Below, one piece after another: positions 26,414 to 36,708 of a stretch of 64,000 nucleotides of DNA. Under the pieces are notes generated by a model that saw nothing but the letters and a program-made list of their open reading frames with translations, was not told where the DNA came from and made no database searches. Every line of letters begins with the position of its first letter. The stretch's first letter is position 1. A program made the translations under genes and the position numbers. Origin of the DNA: Bradyrhizobium zhanjiangense (GTDB taxonomy: Bacteria > Pseudomonadota > Alphaproteobacteria > Rhizobiales > Xanthobacteraceae); the NCBI RefSeq assembly GCF_004114935.1, contig NZ_CP022221.1, positions 5,229,001 through 5,293,000 on the forward strand. Reading direction: 5' to 3'.

Positions 26414-27448
26414 ATGACCATTAAGAATGACGTTGTCGAAGCCATCGGCAACACCCCGCTCATCAAGCTCAAGCGCGCCTCGGAATTGACCGGCTGCACC
26501 ATCCTGGGCAAGGCCGAGTTCATGAATCCCGGCCAGTCGGTGAAGGACCGCGCCGGCAAATGGATGATCCTGGAGGCCGAGAAGCGCGGCGAGCTGAAGC
26601 CCGGCGGGCTCGTGGTGGAGGCGACGGCCGGCAATACCGGCATCGGGCTTGCGGTCGTTGCGAGCACGCGCGGCTATCGCACCCTGATCGTGATCCCGGA
26701 GACGCAGAGCCAGGAGAAGAAGGATTTCTTGAAGCTGTGCGGCGCCGAGCTGATCGAGGTGCCGGCCCTGCCCTATGCCAACCCCAACAGCTACCAGCAT
26801 GTCGGCCGGCGCCTCGCCGACGAGCTGCGCAAGACCGAGCCCAATGGCGTGCTCTTCGCCGACCAGTGGAACAATCTCGACAACGCCAAGGCGCATTACG
26901 AATCCACCGGACCCGAGATCTGGGAGCAGACCGGCGGCAAGGTCGACGGCTTCGTCTGCTCGGTCGGCAGCGGCGGCACGCTCGCCGGCGTCAGCCGCTA
27001 TCTCAAAGAGCAGAACAAGAACATCCGCATCGCCTGCGCCGATCCGCACGGCGCCGGCATGTACGAATATTTCAGGACCGGCGATCCCAAGGCCACGCCC
27101 GGCGGCTCGATCACCGAGGGCATCGGCCTCAACCGCGCGACCGCGATCGTCGAGACGGCCAAGGTCGATGACGCCTATCTCATTCCCGACGCCGAAGCGG
27201 TCAGCGCGATCTACGAGCTGCTCCAGCACGAAGGCCTGTGCCTCGGCGGCTCGACCGGCATCAATATCATCGGCGCGATACGCCTTGCGAAGCAGCTCGG
27301 GCCCGGCAAGACGATCGTCACCGTGCTCTGCGATTCCGGCAGCCGCTATCAGTCGAAGCTGTTCAACGCGGACTTCATGCGCGCCAAGAACCTTCCGGTG
27401 CCGGAGTGGCTGGAGAAGCGTAGCAACATCAAGCCGCCTTTCGTCTGA
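26414..27448 (+). CDS. cysK: Cysteine synthase A
   Basis: This 344-residue PLP enzyme makes cysteine and acetate from O-acetylserine and sulfide. The N-terminus MTIKNDVVEAIGNTPLIKL is typical. The PLP lysine is Lys44 in GQSVKDRAGK. The phosphate-binding Gly/Thr/Asn loop follows as EATAGNTGIGL, and later blocks include SVGSGGTLAGV and the C-terminal SGSRYQSKLF. The frame is open from a TTG at 26393, but the ATG at 26414 matches the family start. It is a bit longer than the E. coli enzyme, as in other rhizobia. The opposite-strand glycosyltransferase gene ends 61 bases downstream, so the two are convergent. Confidence 0.95.
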   Translation: MTIKNDVVEAIGNTPLIKLKRASELTGCTILGKAEFMNPGQSVKDRAGKWMILEAEKRGELKPGGLVVEATAGNTGIGLAVVASTRGYRTLIVIPETQSQEKKDFLKLCGAELIEVPALPYANPNSYQHVGRRLADELRKTEPNGVLFADQWNNLDNAKAHYESTGPEIWEQTGGKVDGFVCSVGSGGTLAGVSRYLKEQNKNIRIACADPHGAGMYEYFRTGDPKATPGGSITEGIGLNRATAIVETAKVDDAYLIPDAEAVSAIYELLQHEGLCLGGSTGINIIGAIRLAKQLGPGKTIVTVLCDSGSRYQSKLFNADFMRAKNLPVPEWLEKRSNIKPPFV

Positions 27449-27509
27449 CTGCCGTAGGATCCCTCACATCCGGAAAGCGCGCGCCCAAACGGCCCGCGCG
27501 GCCGGGTGT

Positions 27510-29753
27510 TTACACGACCTCGCCGCGTTCCGAGGCCGAGGCACAATAGTCGTGCCAGAACTGGCGATATCCCGCCTCGACCCTGCGCGTATAGATCTCG
27601 ACATTGCCTGCCGGCGAGGCTGCGATCCGAGCTGGCAACTCCGCACGCAACTTCGCCAGATGCGCAGGCTGTGCCGCATATTTGCACGCGATTGCGGCGT
27701 AGCCCTCGTCGTCCTCGGCGACCCAGTCGTCGAGCCCAACGGCGGCCACGATGGCGCCACCGGCGCGCGACGAGGCGCCATTGCCGAGCTTTGCGACGAC
27801 CGGAACGCCCGCATAGAGGGATTCCCAGGTGCTGACGCCGCCATTTTGCGGGAACGTATCGAGGGAGATGTCGACCTGCGCGAAGGCCAACAGGTGCTCG
27901 TGGCGTGGGGTCGAGCCCATGCAGATCACGTTCTCTTCGGCGATACCCTGCGCCACGAACCGCGCGATCAGATTGTCGCGCAGCAAGGAATCATCGAGCA
28001 AAGTATGCTTGATGATGATCTTCGATCCGGTCGCCTCGCGCATCACTTTCGCCCATACGCGGATTGCCTGGTCCGAGATCTTGTAGATGCGGTTGAACAC
28101 ACCGAAGGTGACATAGCCGTTGCGGAGCATGGGAAGCTCCGAAGGCGGCACATCCAGGATGGGATCGGTCGTGATCAGGCACGGCAGATCGTGAACCTTT
28201 TCGGCGAGCAGATGGCGCGCCGATTGCGGAATGAAGACCGGATCGGCGAGCACGTAGTCCATGGTCTGAAGGCCCGTACCGGTCGCGTGGCCGAAGCCCG
28301 TGACCTGGATGGGAGCCGGCTTGCGGGCGAATACGGGCAGCCTGTTGCCGGTCGAATGCCCGGACACGTCGATCAGGATATCGACATTGTCCGCCTGGAT
28401 ACGATCGGCCAGCTCGTCATCCGAAAGCTGCCAGGCGTCCACCCAGATATCCGCCAACGACTTGAATTCGGCGGTCATCTCGTCTCGCAACGGCGAGCAC
28501 GAATAGCAGACGATTTCGAATTTGGCGTGATCATGATGGCGCAGCACCGGCAGCAGGCCGAACGCCGCCGAATGGTACCAGAACTCGGCAGCGACATAAC
28601 CGATCACGATCCGCCTGTCAGGATCGAGCTGCCGTGCTGAGAGCTGCCTTTGCGGCAACCTTGCGCCGATCGCCTCCCACCAATATTTTCGCGCGGCCTG
28701 CTGGACCGCGAAATCGGCGTCGGAAAGAAAGTCCAGAAAGTGGATCTTCCGCGCAATCAGGTCCGCATGGTCCGGCGCGATTGCCAGCGCGGCGTCGAGA
28801 TGCTCGATTGCGGATGCGATCTCGCCCTGGTTTGCAAAACAGGCGCTCAGCAACGTCATCGCGATCGCGGAGCGCGGATTTTCCTCGAGCAAGGTCTTGA
28901 CGGCCGCAATCGCCTGCGCCGTGTTGCCCATGGCAAGCGCGACCTGCGCCTTTCCCTGCAAGGCCACCTCGAGCCTGGGCGAAAGCGCCAGTGCTGCATC
29001 GAAATCCGCTGCCGCCCGCTCCGAGCGCGACAGCTCGAGATGGAGCCGTCCGCGGTGTGCCAGGCCCTTCGCCGAATTGGGCCTGATCGTCAGCGCCGCG
29101 CCGAGCGCGGCTTCCGCCTCATCGTAGTGCTTGAGCTCGATACTGACCACGCCTTTGCCAACGAGCGCTTCCACGTGACGCGACTGAAACACCAATGCGC
29201 GCTCGAAACTTTGCTTGGCGCGGTCGAACTGGCGTAGCGTCAGCTCCGCCAAGCCACGATTGCAAAGCGCATCGGCATGGTCCGGCTTCAGGCGAATGGC
29301 GCGGTCGTACGCTTCGATCGCCTGTTCGGGCAGGTTCATGTGGAGCAAGGTATTACCGAGGCTGGTCAGGGCCTGCGGAAAATTCGGCTTCAGCGCGATC
29401 GCCCTCTCCTGACATGCGCGGGCGGCCTCAAATTGCCCGAGGCCGGAGTGTACGGTCGCGAGATTGTTATAGGCCTCATGCGAACGCGGCTCGAGCGCAA
29501 TCGCGCGCGCGAGCAGCTGTTGCGCCTCCCCCAGGCGGCCGCCTTGATGCGCGCACAGGCCGAGCAGGTGCGTGGCGTCGAAATGATCGGGAATGGCTTG
29601 CAGGACCTGACGGCACAGCGCCTCGGTCTCCGCATATCGTCCCTGGCCATGGGCGCTCGCCGCGGCGGAGATGATGGCGTCCGCCTGCTTCTTCAATTTC
29701 TTCTGCAATCGCGCGTTCTGGAACGCGCGCGCGCCGGCGCCGCTGCTCTGCAA
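27510..29753 (-). CDS. TPR protein with SPINDLY-like O-GlcNAc-transferase domain, copy 1
   Basis: This protein of about 747 residues has some nine to ten tetratricopeptide repeats in its first half (for example RYAETEALCRQVLQAIPDHF and PQALTSLGNTLLHMNLPEQA). A GT41-family domain follows, with DVSGHSTGNRLPVF and PIQVTGFGHATGTG motifs. Family members transfer GlcNAc or other sugars to proteins. I chose a TTG start at 29753, since GGAGAGATACC precedes it and the tandem paralogue has the same arrangement. The frame is open to 29891 without an alternative ribosome site. A gap of 101 bases separates it from the end of its paralogue, which is transcribed in the same direction. Its target is unknown. 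Confidence 0.85.
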   Translation of the reverse strand: MQSSGAGARAFQNARLQKKLKKQADAIISAAASAHGQGRYAETEALCRQVLQAIPDHFDATHLLGLCAHQGGRLGEAQQLLARAIALEPRSHEAYNNLATVHSGLGQFEAARACQERAIALKPNFPQALTSLGNTLLHMNLPEQAIEAYDRAIRLKPDHADALCNRGLAELTLRQFDRAKQSFERALVFQSRHVEALVGKGVVSIELKHYDEAEAALGAALTIRPNSAKGLAHRGRLHLELSRSERAAADFDAALALSPRLEVALQGKAQVALAMGNTAQAIAAVKTLLEENPRSAIAMTLLSACFANQGEIASAIEHLDAALAIAPDHADLIARKIHFLDFLSDADFAVQQAARKYWWEAIGARLPQRQLSARQLDPDRRIVIGYVAAEFWYHSAAFGLLPVLRHHDHAKFEIVCYSCSPLRDEMTAEFKSLADIWVDAWQLSDDELADRIQADNVDILIDVSGHSTGNRLPVFARKPAPIQVTGFGHATGTGLQTMDYVLADPVFIPQSARHLLAEKVHDLPCLITTDPILDVPPSELPMLRNGYVTFGVFNRIYKISDQAIRVWAKVMREATGSKIIIKHTLLDDSLLRDNLIARFVAQGIAEENVICMGSTPRHEHLLAFAQVDISLDTFPQNGGVSTWESLYAGVPVVAKLGNGASSRAGGAIVAAVGLDDWVAEDDEGYAAIACKYAAQPAHLAKLRAELPARIAASPAGNVEIYTRRVEAGYRQFWHDYCASASERGEVV

Positions 29754-29854
29754 GGTATCTCTCCGGAGGATGGCCCGGAGCGAGTCTAACTGATTCGCAG
29801 CCGGCGCCGCCCCGTCAGCTGAACCAGTAACGCCCCGGGGCGCAACCGACCCGC

Positions 29855-32095
29855 TTATGCCAGCTCGCCGCCGTCCGAGGCGGCGGCACAATAATCGCGC
29901 CAGAACTGGCGGTAGCCCGCCTCGAGCTCACGCGTGTAGATCTCGACATTGCCGGCCGGCGAGGCTGCAATCTGAGCCGGCAACTGCGCGCGCAACTTCG
30001 CGAGATGATCGGGCTGCGTCGCAAATTTGCGCGCGATCTCGATATAGCCCTCGTCATCCTCGGCGACCCAGTCGCCGAGACCGACGGCGGCCACGATGGA
30101 GGCGCCGGCACGCGACGACGCCCCATTGCCGAGCTTGGCCACCACCGGAACGCCCTTGTAGAGCGATTCCCAGGTGCTGATGCCGCCATTTTGCGGGAAC
30201 GTATCGAGGGAAATATCGACCTGGGCAAAAGCCGCCAGGTGGTCGTTGCGCGAGGTGGTGCCCAGGCAGCTGATGTTCTCCTCGGCAACGCCCTGCGCCA
30301 CGAAGCGCGCGACCAGGCTATCGCGCAGCAATTGGTCATCGAGCAAACCATGCTTGAGGATGATCTTCGATCCCGGCAGCTCTCGCATCAAGCGCGACCA
30401 CACACGGATCGCATCGTCCGATATCTTGTAGATGCGGTTGAACACGCCGAAGGTGACGTAGCCGTTGCGGAGCATCGGCAGCTCGGAAGGCGCCAGATCC
30501 GAGACGGGCTCCATCGTGATCAGGCACGGCAGATCGTGGATCTTTTCGGCAAACAAATGCCGAACCGATGGCGGAATGAAAATGGGATCCGCGAGCACAT
30601 AGTCCATGGTCTGCATGCCCGTGCCCGTCGCGTGTCCGAAGCCGGTGGCCTGGATCGGGGCCGGCTTCCGCGCGAAGACCTGCAGCCTGTTACCGGTCGT
30701 GTGGCCCGAAACGTCGATGAGGATGTCGACATTGTCGGCCTGAATGCGATCGGCGAGTTCGTCGTCCGATAGCTGCCAGGCGTCGACCCAGACGTCCGCC
30801 ATTTGCTTGAACTTGGCGGTGTACTCGTCCTCTCCCGGCCAAGAGTAGTAGCAGATGATTTCAAATCGGGCGTGATCATGATGGCGCAGCACCGGCAGCA
30901 AAGTGAGGCCCGCCGAGTGCTGCCGGAATTCGGCAGCGACATAGCCGACAACGATCCGCTTTTCCGGATCAAGCGGGCGCTTCGGCAGCTCCCTTCGCAG
31001 CATCTTGGAGCCGATCAAGTCCCACCAGTCTCGTCGGACCGCCTGCTGGACCACGAAATCGGCTTCGGCGCGGTAGTCCTGCAAGAAGATCTTGCCCCTG
31101 ATCGCATCCCCATAGTCCGGTCGGATCGCAAGCGCACGATCGAGATATTCGATCGCGGAGTCCATGTCCCCCTGGTTCGAATAAGCGAAGCCCATCAGCG
31201 CCAACCCCATCTCGGAGCGCGGATTTCGCTCGATCAAGGTCGTCGCGGCCGCCATCGCCTGCGCGGTCTTTCCCATGACGAGGCAGGCCTGCGCCTTGCC
31301 CCGGAGCGCCAGTTCGAGCTTGGGCGAAATGGCAAGCGCCGCCTCGAAATCCGCAAGCGCGGGCTCCAGGCGCTGCAGCTCGTAACTGAGGCGCCCGCGT
31401 TGGGCCAGGATCCTTGGCGCGCCGGGCTTGATCGCGAGCGCCATGGCAAACTTGGCTGCCGCCTCCTCGTGGTGCCGCAGCTCCATGCTGACCATGCCGC
31501 TGCCGACGATGGCCTCGGCGTGACGCGGCTGAAACAGCAGGGCGCGATCGAAACTTTCCTTGGCGCGAGTGACCTGTCCAAGCAAGATCTCGACCATGCC
31601 GCGATTGCAGAACGCATCGGCATAATCCGGCTTCAACTTGATGGCGCGTTCGTGCAGCTCGAGCGCCTGTCCGTACTGCCCCAAATGCATCAGCGTATTG
31701 CCGAGGTTGGTCAGCGCCACCGCGAAATTCGGCTTCAGCGCGATGGCCCTCTCCTGACACCGCCGCGCCTCTTCGTAATTGCCGAGGTCGAAATGCACGG
31801 TGGCGAGATTGTTATGGGCATCGTGCAGGCGCGGATCGAGCTCGATCACGCGCTCAAGCAGTTGTTGCGCCTCCTCCAGGCGCCGGCCGTCATGCGCGCA
31901 CATACCGAACAAGTGCATGGCGTCGACATGATTCGGAATCGCTTTCAGGATCTCACGGCAGAGCGCCTCGGTTTCGGCAAATCTGCCCTGGCCATAGGCG
32001 GCGGCCGCGGCGAAGAGGATGGCATCCGCCTGCTTCATCAATTTCTTCTGCAATCGCGCGTTCTGGAATGCGCGCGCGCCGCCGCTGCCCTGCAA
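29855..32095 (-). CDS. TPR protein with SPINDLY-like O-GlcNAc-transferase domain, copy 2
   Basis: This is a 746-residue paralogue of the next gene, colinear along its whole length. TPR units fill residues 20-340 and a GT41 catalytic domain about 370-740, including DVSGHTTGNRLQVF and QATGFGHATGTGMQ. It starts at TTG 32095 behind GGAGAGACACC. About 60 bases upstream of the start are nearly the same as upstream of copy 1, so the duplication took the leader with it. The duplication is old enough for clear divergence, mostly in the TPRs. Such proteins may glycosylate surface or regulatory proteins; no flagellin or adhesin gene is nearby to point to a target. Confidence 0.85.
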   Translation of the reverse strand: MQGSGGARAFQNARLQKKLMKQADAILFAAAAAYGQGRFAETEALCREILKAIPNHVDAMHLFGMCAHDGRRLEEAQQLLERVIELDPRLHDAHNNLATVHFDLGNYEEARRCQERAIALKPNFAVALTNLGNTLMHLGQYGQALELHERAIKLKPDYADAFCNRGMVEILLGQVTRAKESFDRALLFQPRHAEAIVGSGMVSMELRHHEEAAAKFAMALAIKPGAPRILAQRGRLSYELQRLEPALADFEAALAISPKLELALRGKAQACLVMGKTAQAMAAATTLIERNPRSEMGLALMGFAYSNQGDMDSAIEYLDRALAIRPDYGDAIRGKIFLQDYRAEADFVVQQAVRRDWWDLIGSKMLRRELPKRPLDPEKRIVVGYVAAEFRQHSAGLTLLPVLRHHDHARFEIICYYSWPGEDEYTAKFKQMADVWVDAWQLSDDELADRIQADNVDILIDVSGHTTGNRLQVFARKPAPIQATGFGHATGTGMQTMDYVLADPIFIPPSVRHLFAEKIHDLPCLITMEPVSDLAPSELPMLRNGYVTFGVFNRIYKISDDAIRVWSRLMRELPGSKIILKHGLLDDQLLRDSLVARFVAQGVAEENISCLGTTSRNDHLAAFAQVDISLDTFPQNGGISTWESLYKGVPVVAKLGNGASSRAGASIVAAVGLGDWVAEDDEGYIEIARKFATQPDHLAKLRAQLPAQIAASPAGNVEIYTRELEAGYRQFWRDYCAAASDGGELA

Positions 32096-32175
32096 GGTGT
32101 CTCTCCGGAGGATTGCCCGGAAAGAGTCTAACTGATTCGCGGCCAGGGCCGGCCGATCAGCTGGACCGGAGACGC

Positions 32176-32193
32176 CCCCGGGATTTCCCGGGG
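32176..32193 (-). terminator. GC-rich hairpin after the aap operon
   Basis: CCCCGGGA-TT-TCCCGGGG lies directly after the aapP stop. There is no T tract, so it may slow or process the transcript rather than be a classical terminator. Confidence 0.45.
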
Positions 32194-32194
32194 C

Positions 32195-32932
32195 TCAGCG
32201 CAGGATCTGGCTCAGGAAAAGCTTGGTGCGGGCGTGCTGCGGGGCGGCGAAGAATTCTTTCGGCGTGTTGGCCTCGATGATCTGGCCGGCGTCCATGAAC
32301 ACGACGCGGTTGGCGACCTCGCGGGCAAAGCCCATCTCGTGGGTGACGACCAGCATGGTCATGCCCTCCTCGGCGAGATCGACCATGGTGTCGAGCACCT
32401 CCTTGACCATTTCGGGGTCGAGCGCCGAGGTTGGCTCGTCGAACAGCATCACCTTCGGGTTCATGGTCAGCGCACGGGCGATCGCGACGCGCTGCTGCTG
32501 GCCGCCGGACATCTGGCCGGGAAACTTGTTGGCCTGGTGCGGGATCTTGACCCGCTCCAGGAATTTCATGGCGGCCTCCTCGGCATCCTTCTTGGGTATG
32601 TTGCGCACCCAGATCGGCGCCAGCGTGCAATTATCGAGGACCGTGAGATGCGGGAACAGATTGAAGCTCTGAAACACCATGCCGACTTCGCGTCGCACCG
32701 CATCGATATGCTTGAGGTTCGGACCGAGCTCGATGCCGTCGACGACGATCTCGCCCTCCTGGAATTCCTCGAGCGCGTTGATGCAGCGGATTAGCGTCGA
32801 CTTGCCCGAGCCCGAGGGCCCGCAGATCACGATGCGCTCGCCCTTGTGGACATCGAGGTCGATGTCGCGCAGGACGTGAAAGTCGCCGTACCATTTGTTG
32901 AGGCCGGAAATCTTGACGATGGGGTCGGACAT
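32195..32932 (-). CDS. aapP: General L-amino acid ABC transporter ATP-binding protein
   Basis: This 245-residue ATPase has Walker [10 protein letters not shown], a Q-loop [11 protein letters not shown], signature MSGGQQQR, Walker [13 protein letters not shown] and the switch histidine in VVTHEMGFA. It powers the broad-specificity amino-acid importer encoded by aapJQMP. The ATG at 32932 is preceded by GGAG six bases upstream. An ATG four codons earlier overlaps the aapM stop. The frame continues upstream inside aapM and is not coding there. It is the last gene of the operon and is followed at once by a GC-rich hairpin. Confidence 0.95.
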   Translation of the reverse strand: MSDPIVKISGLNKWYGDFHVLRDIDLDVHKGERIVICGPSGSGKSTLIRCINALEEFQEGEIVVDGIELGPNLKHIDAVRREVGMVFQSFNLFPHLTVLDNCTLAPIWVRNIPKKDAEEAAMKFLERVKIPHQANKFPGQMSGGQQQRVAIARALTMNPKVMLFDEPTSALDPEMVKEVLDTMVDLAEEGMTMLVVTHEMGFAREVANRVVFMDAGQIIEANTPKEFFAAPQHARTKLFLSQILR

Positions 32933-32943
32933 GGTGAGCTCCA

Positions 32944-34464
32944 TCAGTTGCGGCGGTGAGCGTTGAGGCGGTGCTCGACGAACAGCGAGTAGCGCGACAT
33001 TCCAAAGCAGAAGATGAAATAGATGACGCCGGCAAAGGCAAAGCCGGTGAACGCGGTCGACGGCGTCGACCATTTCGGATCCGAGAACGAGGCGCGGAGC
33101 GAGCCGAGGAGATCGAACAGCGCCACGATCGAGACCAACGAGGTGTCCTTGAACAGCGAGATGAAGCTGTTGACCAGGTTCGGAATGACGTGGCGCAGCG
33201 CCTGCGGCAACACGATCAGCGAGGTCGTCTTCCACCAGGAGAGCCCCAGGGCAGCGGCCGCCTCGCCCTGCCCGCGCGGAATCGCGGCCAAGCCGCCGCG
33301 GACGTTCTCGGCCTGATAAGCGCCCGTGAACAGCGCAATCCCGATCAGGGCGCGCACGAGCCCGTCGACGGTGAAATTGCCGGGCAGGAACAAAGGCAGC
33401 ATATAGGTTGCGAAGAACAGCACGGTGATCAGCGGCACGCCGCGCCAGAATTCGATGAAGGCGATCGAGAAGATCCGGATCAGTGGAATGGTGGAACGGC
33501 GGCCGAGCGCCAGCGCGACACCGATCGGCAACGAGGTGACGATGCCGGTGACGGAGACCACCAGCGTCACCAGAAGGCCACCCCACAAATTCGTTGCCAC
33601 AACAGGCAATCCCCCACTGTCGAGGCCCATCAGCTTGATGACGATCGCGATGCCAATGAAGGCGGCGATGCTGGATGCCAGAGCCCGCCCGCCGGTGCGA
33701 ACGCCGCCGCCAAGAACGAAGGCGATCAGGCAGACAATCGCGGCCGTGATGGCGAAATCGGCCCAGACCGGCTGCCCCGTCTCCTGGATCTGATCACGCA
33801 GCCAGGTGAGCGGGAAGATCAGCCAGGAGATCGCCGTGCCGACCAGCACGATGAGGCTTCCGACGGCCCACAGCAGCGGTGCGATGGCGGACGTCTTGCT
33901 GAGATTGAGCAGCGCCTGCCCGGCGCCGATGAGGCTCTCGTCGAACAGTTGCAGCAGGCCGACCGTCCAGCTCAGGCCCAATCCCTTGATGCCGCCGCCG
34001 TGCAACAGGAAGAATGCCACCACCGGAAGGGCGATGAAGAACAGGCTGGCATTCAGCCCCTTCGCGGGCAGCCTGGGAATGAGCAGCGGCGCCAGCAGGA
34101 CCACCGCCAAGACGAACGTGAGATTGACCCGCCAGCGCTCGGCCTCGGGATAGAAGCCATAGACCAGTTGCGGCAGCTTGGCCTGGATGTAGGGCCAGCA
34201 GGCGCCGACCGCAAAACCAGCGTTCTCGGCAAGGCAAGCCGTGCGATCGTTGCCGGTCCAGACCGCATCGACCATCAGGAATTTGACGGAGGGAACGATG
34301 GTGAACCAGAGCAGCAGGGCGCCCACGATCGTGAGCAGGATGTTGGTCGGCGAGTTGAACAGGCGGGTTCGCAGCACGCCGATGAAGCCCGTGGTCTTGA
34401 CCGGCGCGGGACGCTCGGCGACCAGGTCCCGACGAACGAAGGCGGACGTCGCAATATCGCTCAT
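32944..34464 (-). CDS. aapM: General L-amino acid ABC transporter permease, enlarged
   Basis: This is the AapM permease subunit. The C-terminal half is a normal HisM-type permease with the EAA loop ([20 protein letters not shown]). At about 506 residues it is longer than the roughly 385-400 I recall for Rhizobium AapM. The excess is a middle region (about residues 130-290) with four or five extra hydrophobic segments, including [20 protein letters not shown] and [20 protein letters not shown]. The start ATG at 34464 overlaps the aapQ stop (ATGA). The extension looks like true coding sequence and may be a lineage-specific membrane module. Confidence 0.9.
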   Translation of the reverse strand: MSDIATSAFVRRDLVAERPAPVKTTGFIGVLRTRLFNSPTNILLTIVGALLLWFTIVPSVKFLMVDAVWTGNDRTACLAENAGFAVGACWPYIQAKLPQLVYGFYPEAERWRVNLTFVLAVVLLAPLLIPRLPAKGLNASLFFIALPVVAFFLLHGGGIKGLGLSWTVGLLQLFDESLIGAGQALLNLSKTSAIAPLLWAVGSLIVLVGTAISWLIFPLTWLRDQIQETGQPVWADFAITAAIVCLIAFVLGGGVRTGGRALASSIAAFIGIAIVIKLMGLDSGGLPVVATNLWGGLLVTLVVSVTGIVTSLPIGVALALGRRSTIPLIRIFSIAFIEFWRGVPLITVLFFATYMLPLFLPGNFTVDGLVRALIGIALFTGAYQAENVRGGLAAIPRGQGEAAAALGLSWWKTTSLIVLPQALRHVIPNLVNSFISLFKDTSLVSIVALFDLLGSLRASFSDPKWSTPSTAFTGFAFAGVIYFIFCFGMSRYSLFVEHRLNAHRRN

Positions 34465-35666
34465 GCGCCGAGGCTCCGGCTGACGCGCCAACCGTAGACG
34501 CTCATGATCGCGCTGGTGACGAGGGAGATCAGGAGGTAGACGCCCATCGTCATGGCGATGATCTCGATCGCCTGGCCGGTCTGGCTCAGCGAGGTGCCGG
34601 CGAATACCGACACCAGGTCAGGATAGCCGATCGCGACCGCGAGCGAGGAATTTTTCGTGAGGTTGAGGTATTGGTTGGTCAGCGGCGGCACGATGACGCG
34701 CATGGCCTGCGGCACGACGATCAGCCGGAGCGTGGTGCCGCGGCTCAGGCCCAGCGAGGACCCCGCCTCCATCTGCCCCCTATGGACGGACAGGATGCCG
34801 GCGCGCACGATCTCGGCGATGAAGGCGGCGGTATAGGTCGATAGCGCCAAGGTCAGCGCCACGAACTCCGGGATGATGCGCGAGCCGCCGGCGAAATTGA
34901 ACCCTTTGAGCTGCGGCAGCTCGACGGTGAAAGGCAAACCGAACACCAGGATGGTGGCGAGTGGCAGCCCGAACAGCAGACCCAGCACGTAAGGCCAGAT
35001 CCGGATCATCCGGCCTTCCTGAAACAGCGCGCGCCGCGCATAGATGCGCAAGGCCAGCGCCGCGACGATGCCAAGCGCCAGCATCGCCAGGAACGGCTCG
35101 AGACCGCTCTCGCCGATCGGGCTGGGAACCACGAGGCCGCGATTGCTGAGGAAGGCAATGCCGAGCAGCGAAATGCTCTGCCGCGGATTGGGCAACGCCG
35201 CGAGCACCGCGAGGTACCAGAACAGGATCTGGAATAGCAGCGGCAGGTTGCGGATGAGCTCGACATAGATTTCGCCGACGCGCGACAAGAGCCAGTTCGG
35301 CGACAGCCGGCACAGCGCGACGATGAAGCCGATCACGGTGGCGAAGACGATGCCGACCACCGAGACCACGAGCGTGTTCAGGAGCCCGACCACGAACACG
35401 CGCAGGAACGTGTCCGAGCCGGTGTAGGGAATCAGGGTCTGATTGACATCGAAGCCGGCATTGTTGCGGAGGAAGCCGAAGCCGGCGGCGATGTGCTGGT
35501 TTTCGAGGTTGGCGCGGGCGTTGGAGACGATCTCATAGCCGATCCAGCCCAGGATCGCCGCGAAGGCAAACTGGACGGCAATGCCGTTCCAGCCTGCCTT
35601 GCCGCCCAGCACACGCCTGATCTTCAGCGCGATCTGGGGCGGCGGTTTACGGGCCTCGGTGCTCAT
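34461..35666 (-). CDS. aapQ: General L-amino acid ABC transporter permease
   Basis: This 401-residue AapQ permease starts MSTEARKPPPQIALKIRR and has one N-terminal helix, a periplasmic loop, then the permease core with the EAA motif (AGSSLGLSRGTTLRLIVVPQAM). With AapM it forms the membrane channel that takes up many L-amino acids from the binding protein AapJ. In rhizobia the Aap system feeds amino acids to bacteroids. It starts 25 bases after aapJ and its stop overlaps the aapM start. The length is as expected. Confidence 0.95.
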   Translation of the reverse strand: MSTEARKPPPQIALKIRRVLGGKAGWNGIAVQFAFAAILGWIGYEIVSNARANLENQHIAAGFGFLRNNAGFDVNQTLIPYTGSDTFLRVFVVGLLNTLVVSVVGIVFATVIGFIVALCRLSPNWLLSRVGEIYVELIRNLPLLFQILFWYLAVLAALPNPRQSISLLGIAFLSNRGLVVPSPIGESGLEPFLAMLALGIVAALALRIYARRALFQEGRMIRIWPYVLGLLFGLPLATILVFGLPFTVELPQLKGFNFAGGSRIIPEFVALTLALSTYTAAFIAEIVRAGILSVHRGQMEAGSSLGLSRGTTLRLIVVPQAMRVIVPPLTNQYLNLTKNSSLAVAIGYPDLVSVFAGTSLSQTGQAIEIIAMTMGVYLLISLVTSAIMSVYGWRVSRSLGA

Positions 35667-35691
35667 CGCCGCAAGCTGCGGATCAGGGTGA

Positions 35692-36708
35692 TCAGCGGAT
35701 CGGCGGCGCGTACTGGAGACCGCCCTTGTTCCAGAGATTGTTGAGACCGCGGTTGATGGCCAGCGGCGAGCCCGAGCCGACGTTGCGGTCGAACACCTCG
35801 CCGTAATTGCCGACCGCCTTCACGATCCGTACCACCCAGTCCTTGGTCAGGCCGAGCTGTTCGCCGAAATTACCGTCGCTGCCGAGCACGCGCTTCAGCT
35901 CCGGGCTTTCCAGCTTCGCCTTCTCGTCGACGTTCTTCGAGGTCACGCCGAGCTCTTCAGCCGTGATCATCGCAAACAGCGTCCATTTCACGATGTCGAA
36001 CCACTGGTCGTCGCCGTGGCGCACCATCGGCCCGAGCGGCTCCTTCGAGATGATTTCGGGGAGCACCATATGGTCGTTGGGATTGGCGAGCTTGAGGCGG
36101 TTGGCGTACAGGCCCGACTGGTCGGTGGTGAAGACGTCGCAGCGGCCGGCTTCATAGGCCTTGACCGTTTCGTCATTGGTGCTGAACGCGATCACCTCGT
36201 ACTTCATGTTGTTGGCCTTGAAGTAGTCGGCGAGATTTTGCTCGGTGGTGGTGCCGGTCTGCACGCAGACCGATGCGCTATTGAGCTCGAGCGCGGAATT
36301 CACCTTGAGGGACTTCTTCACCATGAAGCCCTGCCCGTCATAATAGGTCACGCCGGTGAAGTTGGCGCCGAGCGAGGTGTCGCGCGAGATGGTCCAGGTG
36401 GTGTTGCGCGAGAGCACGTCGATCTCGCCGGATTGCAGCGCCGTGAAGCGGTCCTTGGCGGACAGCGGCACGTATTTGACCTTGGTCGGATCGTTGAAGA
36501 TGGCCCCGGCGATGGCGCGGCAGACGTCGACGTCGAGCCCGGTCCAGTTGCCCTTGTCGTCGGGCGATGAGAAGCCCGGCAGGCCCTGGCTGACGCCGCA
36601 GGACAGCATGCCCCGGTCCTTGACGGTCTTGAGCGTTTGCGCATCGGCGGCCTGCGCGGTGAGGCCGGCGGCGAGAGCCAGAGTGAGAGCCAGGGTTACG
36701 CGTTTCAT
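35692..36708 (-). CDS. aapJ: General L-amino acid-binding periplasmic protein
   Basis: This 338-residue binding protein begins at ATG 36708 with the signal peptide MKRVTLALTLALAAGL ending AADAQT. The mature protein shows the family blocks DRGMLSCGVSQGLPGFS, GLDVDVCRAIAGAIF and ALQSGEIDVLSRNTTWTISR. It captures polar and branched amino acids for the AapQMP complex. It is the first gene of aapJQMP. The reading frame can be extended six codons to a TTG, but AAGG before the ATG and the signal peptide fit 36708. Its promoter should lie in the 396-base divergent region shared with metC. Confidence 0.95.
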   Translation of the reverse strand: MKRVTLALTLALAAGLTAQAADAQTLKTVKDRGMLSCGVSQGLPGFSSPDDKGNWTGLDVDVCRAIAGAIFNDPTKVKYVPLSAKDRFTALQSGEIDVLSRNTTWTISRDTSLGANFTGVTYYDGQGFMVKKSLKVNSALELNSASVCVQTGTTTEQNLADYFKANNMKYEVIAFSTNDETVKAYEAGRCDVFTTDQSGLYANRLKLANPNDHMVLPEIISKEPLGPMVRHGDDQWFDIVKWTLFAMITAEELGVTSKNVDEKAKLESPELKRVLGSDGNFGEQLGLTKDWVVRIVKAVGNYGEVFDRNVGSGSPLAINRGLNNLWNKGGLQYAPPIR

